Shown one piece after another: positions 34,278-43,424 of a stretch of DNA of 61,363 bases. The notes beneath the pieces were generated by a model, which saw only the letters and a program-made list of their open reading frames with translations, was not told the DNA's origin and searched no databases. Made by a program: the position numbers and the translations under genes. The stretch is from DASZBX01 sp035943635 (GTDB lineage: Bacteria > Actinomycetota > Actinomycetes > Streptomycetales > Catenulisporaceae). How positions within the stretch are numbered: position 1 is the first letter of the stretch; the number at the start of each line of letters is the position of its first letter. The DNA lies in the NCBI GenBank assembly GCA_035943635.1, contig DASZBX010000030.1, positions 1 through 61,363 of the forward strand, written 5' to 3'.

Positions 34278-34925
34278 ATGGATCCATTTCCACCCCGCCA
34301 CCTGGAATGGCCGGCAGGCCAGACACGCTGGCGGGTGTGCGTCCTGCCGGACCGCAACCGTGACCGCGAGCTGTTCGACCTGATCGATAAGGCGCGCAAA
34401 GTGTTCACCGGCTTCCCCAACGCGTTGGCGGTGGTCCCCGACGCGCACCTGAACGCCCCCGTGTACCCGCTGCCCGGATCGGCTCAGGACGCGAACGTGG
34501 GGCTGCTCACCGCTCTGCTCGCCACCGAACTCGGTGCACGCCTCGGCGCCATGCCGGTGTTCACGCTGCTGGCCGGGTCAACCAGCGCGGAGACGGAATC
34601 CGTAGTCCTGGACTTGAACGACGACCAGCTCGGCGAACCGTGGGACGAACTGTCGGGCCGCGTCGGCGACGCCGTCGAACGGATGTTCGGTGACGAGGCG
34701 CCCGGCCTGACCTTGCCGCCCCCGCACCTGACCCTGGCCTACGGCGCCGGGCCGTGCGACTCCGGCCTAATTCAGTCGCATCTGCGTACTCAGGCACGCC
34801 CGGCCCTGGCCCCGCTGACGGTCGACGCGGTCCACCTCGTCGTCGTCACCCAGCACCCCGACGCCCACACCTACACCCTTAGCGCGAACCCGATACGCAT
34901 ACCGCTGCGCACCCGCGCCGCGTAG
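34278..34925 (+). CDS. Putative 2H (LigT/2'-5' RNA ligase-like) phosphoesterase
   Basis: A 215-aa protein. HLTLAYG near residue 155 matches the second H-x-T/S motif of 2H phosphoesterases. The first motif is represented only by AHLNAPVYPLPG (about 56), where the Ser/Thr is replaced, so activity is uncertain. Members hydrolyse cyclic nucleotide or RNA phosphodiesters. ATG 34278 was chosen because upstream residues lie in the previous gene. It sits between two TPR genes in one apparent operon. Confidence 0.5.
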   Translation: MDPFPPRHLEWPAGQTRWRVCVLPDRNRDRELFDLIDKARKVFTGFPNALAVVPDAHLNAPVYPLPGSAQDANVGLLTALLATELGARLGAMPVFTLLAGSTSAETESVVLDLNDDQLGEPWDELSGRVGDAVERMFGDEAPGLTLPPPHLTLAYGAGPCDSGLIQSHLRTQARPALAPLTVDAVHLVVVTQHPDAHTYTLSANPIRIPLRTRAA

Positions 34926-34947
34926 AAGCGCAGAAAGGAGCGCGAAC

Positions 34948-36615
34948 GTGCGGTATCGCAGACACCGCCTCGGCACAAGGCTCAGCCGCCAGCGCAGCCA
35001 AGTGCGACGCAGGATCAGTGCAGCGGAGCGACGGACGTACAAGCTGCCCAGCACCGCGGAGATCCTGGCCATCGCACGCACCCGACGCGAGCACCGCGAC
35101 GCCCTCGGCCCGAGCCCGTTCAGCACGTGGGTGCCACCCAAGCCACCCACCGAGCACGAGCTGCTGCGCCGCCTTTTCCCGCCGCGCCGATCAAGCAAAG
35201 CCAGCCGACGGGACCGGATCCGCTTCAACCAGACCGAACGAGCCCGATACTGGCCGGTCGGGAAGCAAGCAGTCCAGGACAAGCAGGAACCCGACGACAA
35301 GACCGATATAGAACCAAGCGCTCAAGAAGGGCCTTTCATGGCAACCCATCCCCGCGACACCGCTTACGACTCTCTGCACGGCCCCGGCGCCGCGCTCTAC
35401 CGCCAACTCGGTGCCAGCCCGGTGGACTGGATCGACACGCACGGCCTGGCCGCACTCACCGGCCTGGACACCGTCGCCGCACCACAGCTGGCCACCACGC
35501 TGGTCGACGCCGGCCTGCTCGACACCGTGGACCACGGCTTCGCCCTGCCCCCGGACGGGCACCTGCACGCCCGCATCACGGCCGAGCGCGGCGAGCACGA
35601 CGAACTCGCCCTGACCGTCGAGGGCTTGGACCGCCTATTCGCGTTCCTGCGCGACGCCGCACGGGCGGCCGAGCACCTGATCACCCCCAGCCACCGACCG
35701 CTGTGGCCGCACCAGGAGGCCCAGGACGAGCAGGTCGAACCGCCGTTCGCGCTGGAGGAGACGGCAGCGCTGGACTGGCTGGAGGCCCAGCTGCCCAATT
35801 ACATCAGCGTGCTGCGTTTCGCATTCCTCGATCAGCGCTTCGCCCTGTGCTGCGACCTGGCCTACAGCCTCTGGCCGCTCTGGCTGCGCCGGCGCCACCC
35901 CGAGCAGCGCTACGAGGCCCATACGCTCGGCCTTTCCGCAGCCGTCGCGCTGGCCGACGACAGCGCGATCGGCCAGATGCTCACCGCCATGGCCGGCACC
36001 GTGCGCAGCACGCGCCCGGTCCAGGCGTACGAGTACAATCGGCGCGCCGCCGACCACTACCAGGATACCGGCGACACGATGGGCCTGGCCCAGGCCTTGA
36101 ACGGGCTCGGAAAGGACTTGTTGGACGCCGGTCACCTCGACCAGGCCGACCAGTACTTCCGTAACGCCGAAGAGTTGCGCATCGATATGGACTACGTGCG
36201 CAGCGCGGCCCTCTCGCGCCAGGGCCGGGGCCTGGTCGCCCTCGTCCGCGGCGACGCGGCTGCTGCCGCCGACCACCTGCTGGCCGCCTACCAGACCCTG
36301 AGCGACTGCGGCGACACCTACGACGCCGCCCTGACCCTCGCCCACCACGCCGACGCAGTAGCGGGCCTGGGAGAAATCGACGGCGCCCTGTCCGAACTCG
36401 ACACGGCTTTCACCGCACTGGAGCAGGCCAGTTCCGCCTTCGGCCAAGGCATCGTGTGGGAAATCCGGGCAAAGATCTTGACCGAGGCCGGACGCGGCGA
36501 GGAAGCCGAGGCAGCGCGTGCCCGGGCACTCGCGCTCTACGAGCAGGTCGACCCCGATGCCGCCAACCGGCTGGCCGCGCACATGACGCAGGTCTCTGCT
36601 ACGTCGAGTCTGTAG
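34948..36615 (+). CDS. TPR protein (AfsR-tail-like) with basic N-terminal extension
   Basis: The 555-aa open frame begins at GTG 34948 behind AAAGGAG. An ATG at 35338 (AGGG eight bases upstream) would give a 425-aa protein that aligns in layout with the TPR protein at 32861: winged-helix-like 20-85, then TPRs. The extra 130 N-terminal residues are Arg-rich, Pro-rich and GC-biased like coding DNA. Either the protein has an added basic domain or a small upstream gene has fused in frame. A hairpin follows the stop, closing the operon. Confidence 0.6.
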   Translation: MRYRRHRLGTRLSRQRSQVRRRISAAERRTYKLPSTAEILAIARTRREHRDALGPSPFSTWVPPKPPTEHELLRRLFPPRRSSKASRRDRIRFNQTERARYWPVGKQAVQDKQEPDDKTDIEPSAQEGPFMATHPRDTAYDSLHGPGAALYRQLGASPVDWIDTHGLAALTGLDTVAAPQLATTLVDAGLLDTVDHGFALPPDGHLHARITAERGEHDELALTVEGLDRLFAFLRDAARAAEHLITPSHRPLWPHQEAQDEQVEPPFALEETAALDWLEAQLPNYISVLRFAFLDQRFALCCDLAYSLWPLWLRRRHPEQRYEAHTLGLSAAVALADDSAIGQMLTAMAGTVRSTRPVQAYEYNRRAADHYQDTGDTMGLAQALNGLGKDLLDAGHLDQADQYFRNAEELRIDMDYVRSAALSRQGRGLVALVRGDAAAAADHLLAAYQTLSDCGDTYDAALTLAHHADAVAGLGEIDGALSELDTAFTALEQASSAFGQGIVWEIRAKILTEAGRGEEAEAARARALALYEQVDPDAANRLAAHMTQVSATSSL

Positions 36616-36631
36616 ACATGTCCCGCAACGT

Positions 36632-36652
36632 CGTTCCGCCGTCGGCGGAACG
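36632..36652 (+). terminator. Hairpin terminator before the biosynthetic operon
   Basis: CGTTCCGCC-GTC-GGCGGAACG, a perfect 9-bp stem 17 bases past the TPR gene stop. It separates the regulator/TPR block from the nine-gene operon that starts at 36772. Confidence 0.7.
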
Positions 36653-36771
36653 TATGCGATAGCGGCTAAGGGCCGGTACAGCAGCTGCTGAGCCGCGCCG
36701 GCAACCGAATAGCTGTCGGAAATGGGAATCTGACACTCTGTCACCCATCCCCGAGAAATAGGAGAACCCGA

Positions 36772-37305
36772 ATGAGCACAAACGTCACGCGACGCTCGGC
36801 CCGCGCCATCCTGATCGACGGCCCAGACCTCCTCCTGATCAAGCGGACTCGTCCCGGCCAGGAGCCCTACTGGGTCTCGATCGGCGGCGGGGTCGAGCCC
36901 CAGGACGCCACGTTGGAGGACGCAGTCCGACGTGAAGTCCTCGAAGAGATCGGCGCACAGATCACGAACGTCGCGCAGGTCTTCATCATCAAGGACGAAG
37001 TGGAGGACGGAATCTCCGTCCAGCACGTCTTCCTGGCCGAGCTCGCGCCGGTGGATCTGGTGGACCCGACCGGCCAGGAACTGACCATCGCGAGCCGCGG
37101 CGGCTACGAACTCGTGCGAGTACCGTTCACGGCCAAGGGCCTTGCGGAGGTCGACCTCAAGCCGGCGGTGCTCGCCGACTTCATCGTGGCCAACCACGAT
37201 GCCCTGCTTGCCTCGCTCGGCTACCCGGTCATGAACCCGACGACTCGCGCCGAGAGCGGAGGTGGGGTGGGTGCCGACCGAGTTCCTGAGCCTGAACGGG
37301 CCTGA
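36772..37305 (+). CDS. Nudix hydrolase
   Basis: A 177-aa enzyme that should cleave a nucleoside diphosphate linked to another group. The Nudix box is at about residues 40-62: G-G-x5-E-x7-REVLEEIGA with all catalytic Glu residues present. A C-terminal tail of about 25 residues is Gly/Glu-rich and overlaps the next gene. ATG 36772 has GGAG. First gene of the operon, with a 119-base promoter region after the terminator. Confidence 0.85.
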   Translation: MSTNVTRRSARAILIDGPDLLLIKRTRPGQEPYWVSIGGGVEPQDATLEDAVRREVLEEIGAQITNVAQVFIIKDEVEDGISVQHVFLAELAPVDLVDPTGQELTIASRGGYELVRVPFTAKGLAEVDLKPAVLADFIVANHDALLASLGYPVMNPTTRAESGGGVGADRVPEPERA

Positions 37306-37915
37306 CAACGCAGGAAAGACCACGCAGATCAGGCTTCTGTCTGAAGCGCGGCCGACACTGCAACTCCTCGGGTCCGCTCACGAGCACGCGCCACATCTGT
37401 GGCGCGTGCCGCCCGAGGACTCCGCCGACTGGTGGTTCGAGACGAGCACCACGGCAGAGCTGACATACTCCCTTCTTGAAAGCCATCGCTTGCGGGCCGA
37501 AGCCCGTGAGCAGGGCATCGTCGCGGTCATCGACCGCGGGCACTCGATGCTTGTTGCCACTGCCATCGCCACGTGCATCGTCAAGGACAAGATGTCGATT
37601 GGCGACGCGCGGGCCGCCGTGGAAGCAGTGCAGCGCACTCTCGCCGAGCCGCCGTTCGAGCACTCGCTCCTGCTGCTGCTTTCCCGCGATTTCGACGAGA
37701 GCATCGCGATCTCCCAGGCCCGTGATTCCCATGAGTGGGATCAGCGGTACCTCCTCTACCAACGGACCCTTCACGACGTGCTGATGATGCAGGCCGAAAG
37801 CGGGCTCTACACCCTGGTCATGGAGTTGAGAAGGAGTTCGCGGGCTGAGATCCACAGCCAGATTCTCGCTGCGGTCGATGCCGCAGTGAGCGACCGGTTC
37901 GGAGCGAGTCAGTGA
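37271..37915 (+). CDS. Thymidylate kinase-like P-loop kinase
   Basis: A 214-aa protein. Walker A is GPDNAGKTT at the extreme N-terminus; VIDRGHSM resembles the DR-x motif of dTMP kinases, and a lid-like region follows at about 130-150. It probably phosphorylates a nucleotide or nucleotide-like intermediate. The GTG at 37271 has GGAGG eight bases upstream; the start overlaps the Nudix gene by 35 bases. The next gene begins 20 bases after the stop. Confidence 0.7.
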   Translation: MPTEFLSLNGPDNAGKTTQIRLLSEARPTLQLLGSAHEHAPHLWRVPPEDSADWWFETSTTAELTYSLLESHRLRAEAREQGIVAVIDRGHSMLVATAIATCIVKDKMSIGDARAAVEAVQRTLAEPPFEHSLLLLLSRDFDESIAISQARDSHEWDQRYLLYQRTLHDVLMMQAESGLYTLVMELRRSSRAEIHSQILAAVDAAVSDRFGASQ

Positions 37916-37935
37916 CAGAAAGCAGAGGAGAAGCA

Positions 37936-39807
37936 ATGTCCGTGGGAACAGAACAGCCAGTTGCCTTCCAGATTCCCGACGCACTTAACCAGCTGATAGA
38001 CCAGATTCCGTCGAAAGACCGCGAACGCATCCGGGAGGCGATACGACGCCTTCATGAGACCAACGGATCGCTGTGGACCGCGGAGGACAGGGTCCGAGCC
38101 GCGAGCGGCGAGGACGCCGTTGCGACCAAGCGCGCCATCGATCAGCTGAATCGGAAGCGGAACGACCTCGTCGATCGCATCGACGAGGGTTTCACCCACT
38201 TGTCGACGCAACACCTCGTCAGGCCGTCCACGCCGATCCACACCGAAACCATCGGGTCCGTCGTCGATCGGTACTCCGTCGTGAACCTACGGGAGCGGCG
38301 CGCGGAACTGCTTGCGCAGGACGCCACCAACGAAGGCGCGGTAGATCGGCTTCGCGCGGTCAGTGCCCAGCGGGCCGAGCTGGCGAAGTCGATCGCCGAC
38401 CTCGCCGCAGATCTGAAGGCAGGTGCACGCCGCCTCCCCGACGGCCGGAAATTCAAGCTGTACGGCACCATCAGCGAAACCGTCGGACAAGTCACGGTCA
38501 GCCCCAACATCGACCAGGTCATCGCCCTGGGCGGGCTGAGCGAGTGCGGCAAGAGCAGCTCCGGCGAGTACCTGCGGCACCAGGACGGCACCTACCGGCT
38601 GAAGATGAGCTTCCTGCTGGACATCGCGGCCAAGCGCAGTGGAATAGAAGATCTCTACCTCCTCGATCGACCGTCGCAGGCCCGCCTGCTCCTCGAAGGC
38701 CTGAACCTCTTCGCGGACATGCATGTCGAAGCGCGTCGCTTCACCATCGAGTCGGTTCACAGCGATGAGCTGATCTTCACGCTCAAGCAGATGCTCGGCG
38801 ATCGCCTGGAGATCGTTTTCCTGGAGGCGCCCGCCCACCTGCGGGCCGCGAGGTCCCAAACCACCCGTGCTGCGCTCCGCGCGAAGGACGAGATCAAGAC
38901 GTCCCGCGGTGCGGACCGTGTGGCCGCGGGTGCTGACCACGTTGTCGACAACGGCGGCGCAGTCGTCTCGCTGCACGCGCGGCTGAGGACGATCGCCAAC
39001 CCGCGATCAAGCAGCCCTGTGCGAGTGGAACGTGCCATGGCTTCATTCCTGCCAGAGCCCATCGCCGCCGAGGTCGACGCGTTCGTCGCGGCTGTGGCAG
39101 CAGGGCCGGGCGTCGATCTGGTAGCCCTCACCGGGAGCACTGTGAACGGCGAGTGGATGAGCGGCTGGTCCGATATCGACCTGCTAGTCAGCGCAGAGCA
39201 CTCGGTCCACCGTGTGGCCGCGCAGGAGGCCGGCAAGTTGCAAGTTCGTCTTGGTGGCGCTGAGCAGGTGAAGTGTGCTCTCACGCTGGTCACCCCGGGA
39301 GAGATCAGCGCGTTGTTCGTCCAGCCGGGGGTGGTCTACGCACTCTTCAGGCTCGGCGATGGGCGGAGCACCGCCTTGTTCGCGGCGCCGGGCCTGCGGC
39401 TGCCGGTGATCACCAGCGACAAGTTCAAGCACGCCGCCACGCAGACCCTGCCGTTGGTGTTCGTGACGCTGCGACGCCTCGTGGCAGCATCAACGTCAGG
39501 CTCTTGGGAGCTGCGACCCATCTACAAGCACATCGTTCTGGCGTTGCAGCTCCTTCTGCGGGCCAACGGTGTAGACGCGACCGGCGCCAACGCTATCGCG
39601 GACATGGGCGAGGAAGTCCTGGCCGGGCTCGGAAGCTTGGACTTGCCGGCGGCCGCGGCCATCGCCGGGTCCCGCGCCCGAGGCAGTGAGGCCGACCACG
39701 CCGATGCCGTCATTCGAGCCGCACACCGCCTTCTGGAGTGGTATGCCGCGCAGGTAAATCCGGACTTCAGCGCGGTCAGTACGAGGACGAGTGGAGACAG
39801 CAAATGA
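37936..39807 (+). CDS. P-loop kinase - nucleotidyltransferase fusion
   Basis: A 623-aa two-enzyme protein. Residues 1-190 are helical or coiled coil. A P-loop at about 198-206 (GGLSECGKSS) begins a kinase-like domain to about 350. At about 398-416 the Pol beta-type nucleotidyltransferase signature G-S-x10-D-x-D appears (GSTVNGEWMSGWSDIDLLV), followed by a helical tail as in aminoglycoside or tRNA-type transferases. It could phosphorylate and then nucleotidylate one small molecule. ATG 37936 (GAGGAG upstream) is preferred to GTG 37912. I know no characterised protein with this fusion. Confidence 0.65.
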   Translation: MSVGTEQPVAFQIPDALNQLIDQIPSKDRERIREAIRRLHETNGSLWTAEDRVRAASGEDAVATKRAIDQLNRKRNDLVDRIDEGFTHLSTQHLVRPSTPIHTETIGSVVDRYSVVNLRERRAELLAQDATNEGAVDRLRAVSAQRAELAKSIADLAADLKAGARRLPDGRKFKLYGTISETVGQVTVSPNIDQVIALGGLSECGKSSSGEYLRHQDGTYRLKMSFLLDIAAKRSGIEDLYLLDRPSQARLLLEGLNLFADMHVEARRFTIESVHSDELIFTLKQMLGDRLEIVFLEAPAHLRAARSQTTRAALRAKDEIKTSRGADRVAAGADHVVDNGGAVVSLHARLRTIANPRSSSPVRVERAMASFLPEPIAAEVDAFVAAVAAGPGVDLVALTGSTVNGEWMSGWSDIDLLVSAEHSVHRVAAQEAGKLQVRLGGAEQVKCALTLVTPGEISALFVQPGVVYALFRLGDGRSTALFAAPGLRLPVITSDKFKHAATQTLPLVFVTLRRLVAASTSGSWELRPIYKHIVLALQLLLRANGVDATGANAIADMGEEVLAGLGSLDLPAAAAIAGSRARGSEADHADAVIRAAHRLLEWYAAQVNPDFSAVSTRTSGDSK

Positions 39808-40382
39808 TCAGCGCTACCCGCAGTGCTTCCTCATTCGCCGCGAAGATCGTCGAACGACGCGGCGTCACGAAGCAGCAGCGCGCCGAACGGGTCGTCCACC
39901 GCCTCGACGGGCTTGAGGCACCCGTGTCGATGGACGAGTTCAAATCCACCGCTGAAGAGCTGTGGAGCCGGTGCCAGAGCGCGATCGCCCATCTCGATCG
40001 TGTGGACTTCATCCTCGGGCTCGATGCCGGAGGCATCATTCCGACGCTCGGTCTCGCATCGGCCTCCGGCATTCCCTACAAGATCGCCTGGAAGTTGGAC
40101 CTGCCCCTGCCTGGCGCGGTGAAGTTCAGCGAGCCACACGCGATGCGGCAGGACGTGCACGCCTACCACATTGAGCCTCGGCAGCGGATCCTCGTCATGG
40201 ATGACGAAGTGACCACCGGTATGACTCTGGTCAACCTGGCAGAAGCGCTCCGCGCAGTTGGTGCAGAACCCGTTGGCGCCGTCTGCCTCGTGGAGGATCT
40301 GCGCTACAGCGCCCGGCAGCGCCTCGCGAGCACCGGTCTCGACCTGGTGAGCCTGATGGCGATCGGACAGCCATGCGCGTAG
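39804..40382 (+). CDS. Type I phosphoribosyltransferase
   Basis: A 192-aa protein with the PRPP-binding loop ILVMDDEVTTGMTL at about residues 129-142 and an upstream VDFILGLDAGGI strand-loop typical of the fold. It would join a base or similar nucleophile to ribose-5-phosphate, or do the reverse. The start overlaps the fusion gene stop (ATGA), with GGAG upstream. Together with the kinases it points to a nucleotide-like product. Confidence 0.75.
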   Translation: MISATRSASSFAAKIVERRGVTKQQRAERVVHRLDGLEAPVSMDEFKSTAEELWSRCQSAIAHLDRVDFILGLDAGGIIPTLGLASASGIPYKIAWKLDLPLPGAVKFSEPHAMRQDVHAYHIEPRQRILVMDDEVTTGMTLVNLAEALRAVGAEPVGAVCLVEDLRYSARQRLASTGLDLVSLMAIGQPCA

Positions 40383-41557
40383 ATTTCGCAGGGCCGGCCT
40401 TCTTCCGCGGCTCACCCCGTGTGCCCGCCGATGGTCTTGTCACCAAGCCTTTGGGCTACGTCCGCGACGAGCTCGGGCCGGGTGAACCCCTGCCCGGCAT
40501 CTCGGCCAGCGGCCTGCCCTCGACGCTGAAGCAGTGCGACGAAGTCGTGCTTTCCTTCGGCGGCAAGCTGGGAGACACGCTGCTCGCGTTCGGCGCCGTA
40601 GCAGCAGTCCTGAGCTACCTCGAACTGATCCGCCCGGACAACTTGCCTGTCGTCCGGATCCTGGGGCAGTACGCCGCGCTGTTCGACCAGCTCAGTTCGC
40701 TGGAGTCTTTCGACGTCCGGGACATCGACCCCGCTCCTGCGGCTGCGCGCACCGTCGTCGTCGGAGACCGACACGGCGTCGGGCTTTCTCTGCCAGAGAA
40801 TGCAGGACGGGTGCAGACGGTGTTGGTCTGCGATCCGGAAGAGCCGCCCTGCTGGAGCAGCGGGACGTGTGCCTATCCCTCTCTTCCCGCGCGCTACTTC
40901 CTGGATGTTGAACGCCAACTCGGAATGCGACTGTTCGAAGGCGCGAGCTTCATGCCGGTCTTGTACGCCGCCGATGCTTTCGGTGCGAAAGCCGAGGGAG
41001 CAACGATGGTCGGATTGGTCACCGCGACGAGCTGGCCGGCGCGCAAGGACTATGGATTACAGCGCTACTTCGATGCCCTGAGCCAGATCGCGGAAGCGAC
41101 CGGCTCGGAGATTCACGCATTGGTGGTGCCTGGACGTGAGGACTCGTCGGCCGACGATCTCGACGCCGTACCGGACGGGATTACGGTTGAAGTACTGAGT
41201 GATGCGCACTTCAGCCTCGCCGGGGAAAGGTTGGCCGGATGCGACCTCGTGTTCGGCAATGACACGGGGTTGACCCATCTCGCGGCAGCGATTCGACAGC
41301 CAGGAGGCTCCGGAGCACAGGTCATCGGCCTGCACGCGCGCCACAGCCACGCCAAATGGCGTACGGGGCTTGAATGGCACCATGCGCTCGCCACACCTTT
41401 TTCGGAGACCATGAACCGGAACGATCTCTGCCCTGTTCGTGACAAGATCGATGACCGGGGAGCTGGTGCGGCTGCTGAGATTGGATTTATCACGCCCGAA
41501 GATCTGGCGGCGGCCGGGCTGGAAGTCCTCGGCGACGCGGCCGAGGCGAGCCAGTGA
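40373..41557 (+). CDS. GT9 (heptosyltransferase-like) glycosyltransferase
   Basis: A 394-aa GT-B enzyme. SFGGKLGDTLLAFGAV (about 62-77) is the N-terminal acceptor-side motif and CDLVFGNDTGLTHLAAAI (about 290-307) the donor-side motif of family GT9, which normally transfers ADP-heptose to LPS. Actinobacteria lack LPS, so here it more likely glycosylates a soluble metabolite with a nucleotide-activated sugar. It overlaps the preceding gene by ten bases. Confidence 0.75.
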   Translation: MRVDFAGPAFFRGSPRVPADGLVTKPLGYVRDELGPGEPLPGISASGLPSTLKQCDEVVLSFGGKLGDTLLAFGAVAAVLSYLELIRPDNLPVVRILGQYAALFDQLSSLESFDVRDIDPAPAAARTVVVGDRHGVGLSLPENAGRVQTVLVCDPEEPPCWSSGTCAYPSLPARYFLDVERQLGMRLFEGASFMPVLYAADAFGAKAEGATMVGLVTATSWPARKDYGLQRYFDALSQIAEATGSEIHALVVPGREDSSADDLDAVPDGITVEVLSDAHFSLAGERLAGCDLVFGNDTGLTHLAAAIRQPGGSGAQVIGLHARHSHAKWRTGLEWHHALATPFSETMNRNDLCPVRDKIDDRGAGAAAEIGFITPEDLAAAGLEVLGDAAEASQ

Positions 41558-42657
41558 CGTGCTCTGTCCTGAAAGTGAGAAGGGCAAGGCGCTTCACACG
41601 CAACACTGTCCGAGACATAGACCTCCTGTTCCGGCGCTACCTCGTCAAGCGGATGCCGAATCACGCCGAAGCGCGAGCTGAGGAAAACGGACGGGCATCC
41701 ATCCAACCCTTCTTCACGCTACCGCGCCTGTACACGCGGTTTCGGCTCCTCGGCGCGAGCTACCTCATCTATGAACGGTGGGGCCAAGAGCCAGGGCCGA
41801 AGATGCTGCTTGACCTCCTGAACGAGGGGAACGAGCCAGCCGTTGCCGAGTACTTAGCTCAGCTCACCAACGCATATCGGAGAGCGATGCTGGATACGGC
41901 ACTTCGCATGTGCCCAATGCAGCTTGTCCGCAAGCTGTATCACGACCGCGCGGCGCCTGGCGGAAGACTGGACTACTACTACGCAGACCGAACTTTCGAA
42001 GTCTGCGGCATTCCCATCGACGAGTTGGCACACTATGAACTCGTCATCAACGGTCGACAGCGACGGCTCGATTGGCGAGCAATCCTGTCCTGGCTGGCCG
42101 AGTGGTCCCGTGATGAGACGCCCCAGTGGAGCGCCTGCACACAGGGAGATCCCACGGACGTCAATCTCGCCGTGCCCTTCACAGTCTTCGACTACGACAC
42201 AGCGGGACGCAACGCCGTGGTCGGAGAGTTCGCGAACTTCTGCTGGTACACCGGCTTCCTCGGCGGTTACCTGGTGCCGAAACTCAACCCGGCGGCCTTT
42301 CACTCCTCGCCCAAGACGTTCGAGATGGTCTCGCTCAACGCCCCGGTCACCCACGCAATCAACGTCGACAGAGAAGGCCGGCGCCTGTCCGTCGACCTCA
42401 CCTGGCGACCTGTCGCGGCGCGACATTCCGCTATCACCGCCTACTGGAACGACCTCGTCATGCCGGTCTGGAAGCAGCTCGCGGAGAGCGAGGACATCAA
42501 CCAAGCGGTGAAACCGTATCTGGCACTGCGGATCATCGGAGTCTTCAACGTCTCCGAGCTCGACCCAGCGGACATGCTCGCCCTGCTCGCCTGCCTGGCC
42601 GAGTGCTGCGCTGACGACTTCGACGCCGAGCGCCTTTTCCTCCAAGGACTTTCATGA
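41554..42657 (+). CDS. APH/protein-kinase-fold phosphotransferase (divergent)
   Basis: A 367-aa soluble protein. CTQGDPTDVNLAVPF (about 196-210) fits the catalytic loop H/Q-G-D-x4-N of aminoglycoside phosphotransferase-like kinases, with Gln in place of His, and VFDYDTAG (about 211-218) fits the metal-binding D-x-D/DFG element. The N-lobe is poorly conserved. Likely a small-molecule kinase or a catalytically altered relative. The GTG start overlaps the GT9 stop (GTGA). Confidence 0.55.
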   Translation: MTCSVLKVRRARRFTRNTVRDIDLLFRRYLVKRMPNHAEARAEENGRASIQPFFTLPRLYTRFRLLGASYLIYERWGQEPGPKMLLDLLNEGNEPAVAEYLAQLTNAYRRAMLDTALRMCPMQLVRKLYHDRAAPGGRLDYYYADRTFEVCGIPIDELAHYELVINGRQRRLDWRAILSWLAEWSRDETPQWSACTQGDPTDVNLAVPFTVFDYDTAGRNAVVGEFANFCWYTGFLGGYLVPKLNPAAFHSSPKTFEMVSLNAPVTHAINVDREGRRLSVDLTWRPVAARHSAITAYWNDLVMPVWKQLAESEDINQAVKPYLALRIIGVFNVSELDPADMLALLACLAECCADDFDAERLFLQGLS

Positions 42658-43424
42658 CCGAAATCGGAAGCCCGCTTTCGGGCCAAGTTGCACTCGTGAC
42701 AGGAGCGACAGGAGGTATCGGAAGCGCCATCGCACTGCATCTGGCGGACCTGGGCGCGGCCGTTGCCATCAACCACCTCGATGAACCAGACGAGGCCCAC
42801 AGACTCTGCGAACAGCTTCGGACGCGCGGAGCGGAGGCAGTCGCGATCCAGGCTGACGTCCGTGAACCGGGCGACGTCAACCGCCTCGCGGAAGAAGCAT
42901 CGTTTGCCCTGGGGCCAGTGGATACCGTCGTCAGCGCCGCAGGAAACTACCCGCGGATACCGTGGACCGAGCTCGATCCCGCACAGTGGAATTCGATGAT
43001 CTCTACCAACCTGACAAGCCATTTCCTGGTAGCCCGAGCGTTCACGGAGTCCATGCAAGCCCAAGGCCAGGGGCGGATAATCGCAGTCGGAAGCGTCCTC
43101 GCCCACATCGGGCGGCACGAACTGGCCGCTTACATTGCTGCGAAGGCAGGTGTTGAAGGGCTGATACGCGCGCTCGCGCGGGAACTCGGACCGGACGGCA
43201 TCACCGCCAACTGCGTAGCGCCTGGATCCATCCGCGTGCGGGCTGAGGAGACAGTCGTGGACGACGTGCCCGAGATGGAGAAACGCCAACTGGCCCGCCA
43301 ATGCATCAAACGGCGAGGGACACCGGCAGACGTCGCCCAGGCAGTCGGGTTCCTGGCCCAACGCGGCGCAGGTTTCATCACAGGCCAGACCATATACGTC
43401 GATGGAGGATGGTTCCTTGGCTGA
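42654..43424 (+). CDS. Short-chain dehydrogenase/reductase (SDR)
   Basis: A 256-aa NAD(P)-dependent oxidoreductase of the classical SDR type: TGATGGIGSA (16-25) binds the cofactor, SAAGNYP stands in for NNAG, the catalytic Ser is in AVGSVLAHIG, and YIAAK (about 160-164) holds the Tyr/Lys pair. The C-terminus (TGQTIYVDGGWFLG) is typical. Probably acts on a sugar or ring hydroxyl of the pathway intermediate. The start overlaps the previous stop. Confidence 0.85.
   Translation: MTEIGSPLSGQVALVTGATGGIGSAIALHLADLGAAVAINHLDEPDEAHRLCEQLRTRGAEAVAIQADVREPGDVNRLAEEASFALGPVDTVVSAAGNYPRIPWTELDPAQWNSMISTNLTSHFLVARAFTESMQAQGQGRIIAVGSVLAHIGRHELAAYIAAKAGVEGLIRALARELGPDGITANCVAPGSIRVRAEETVVDDVPEMEKRQLARQCIKRRGTPADVAQAVGFLAQRGAGFITGQTIYVDGGWFLG

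Noticed and set aside
35635..37323. 562-codon minus-strand frame across the TPR and Nudix genes
   Set aside because: It spans a terminator and two well-supported plus-strand genes; no recognisable domain.
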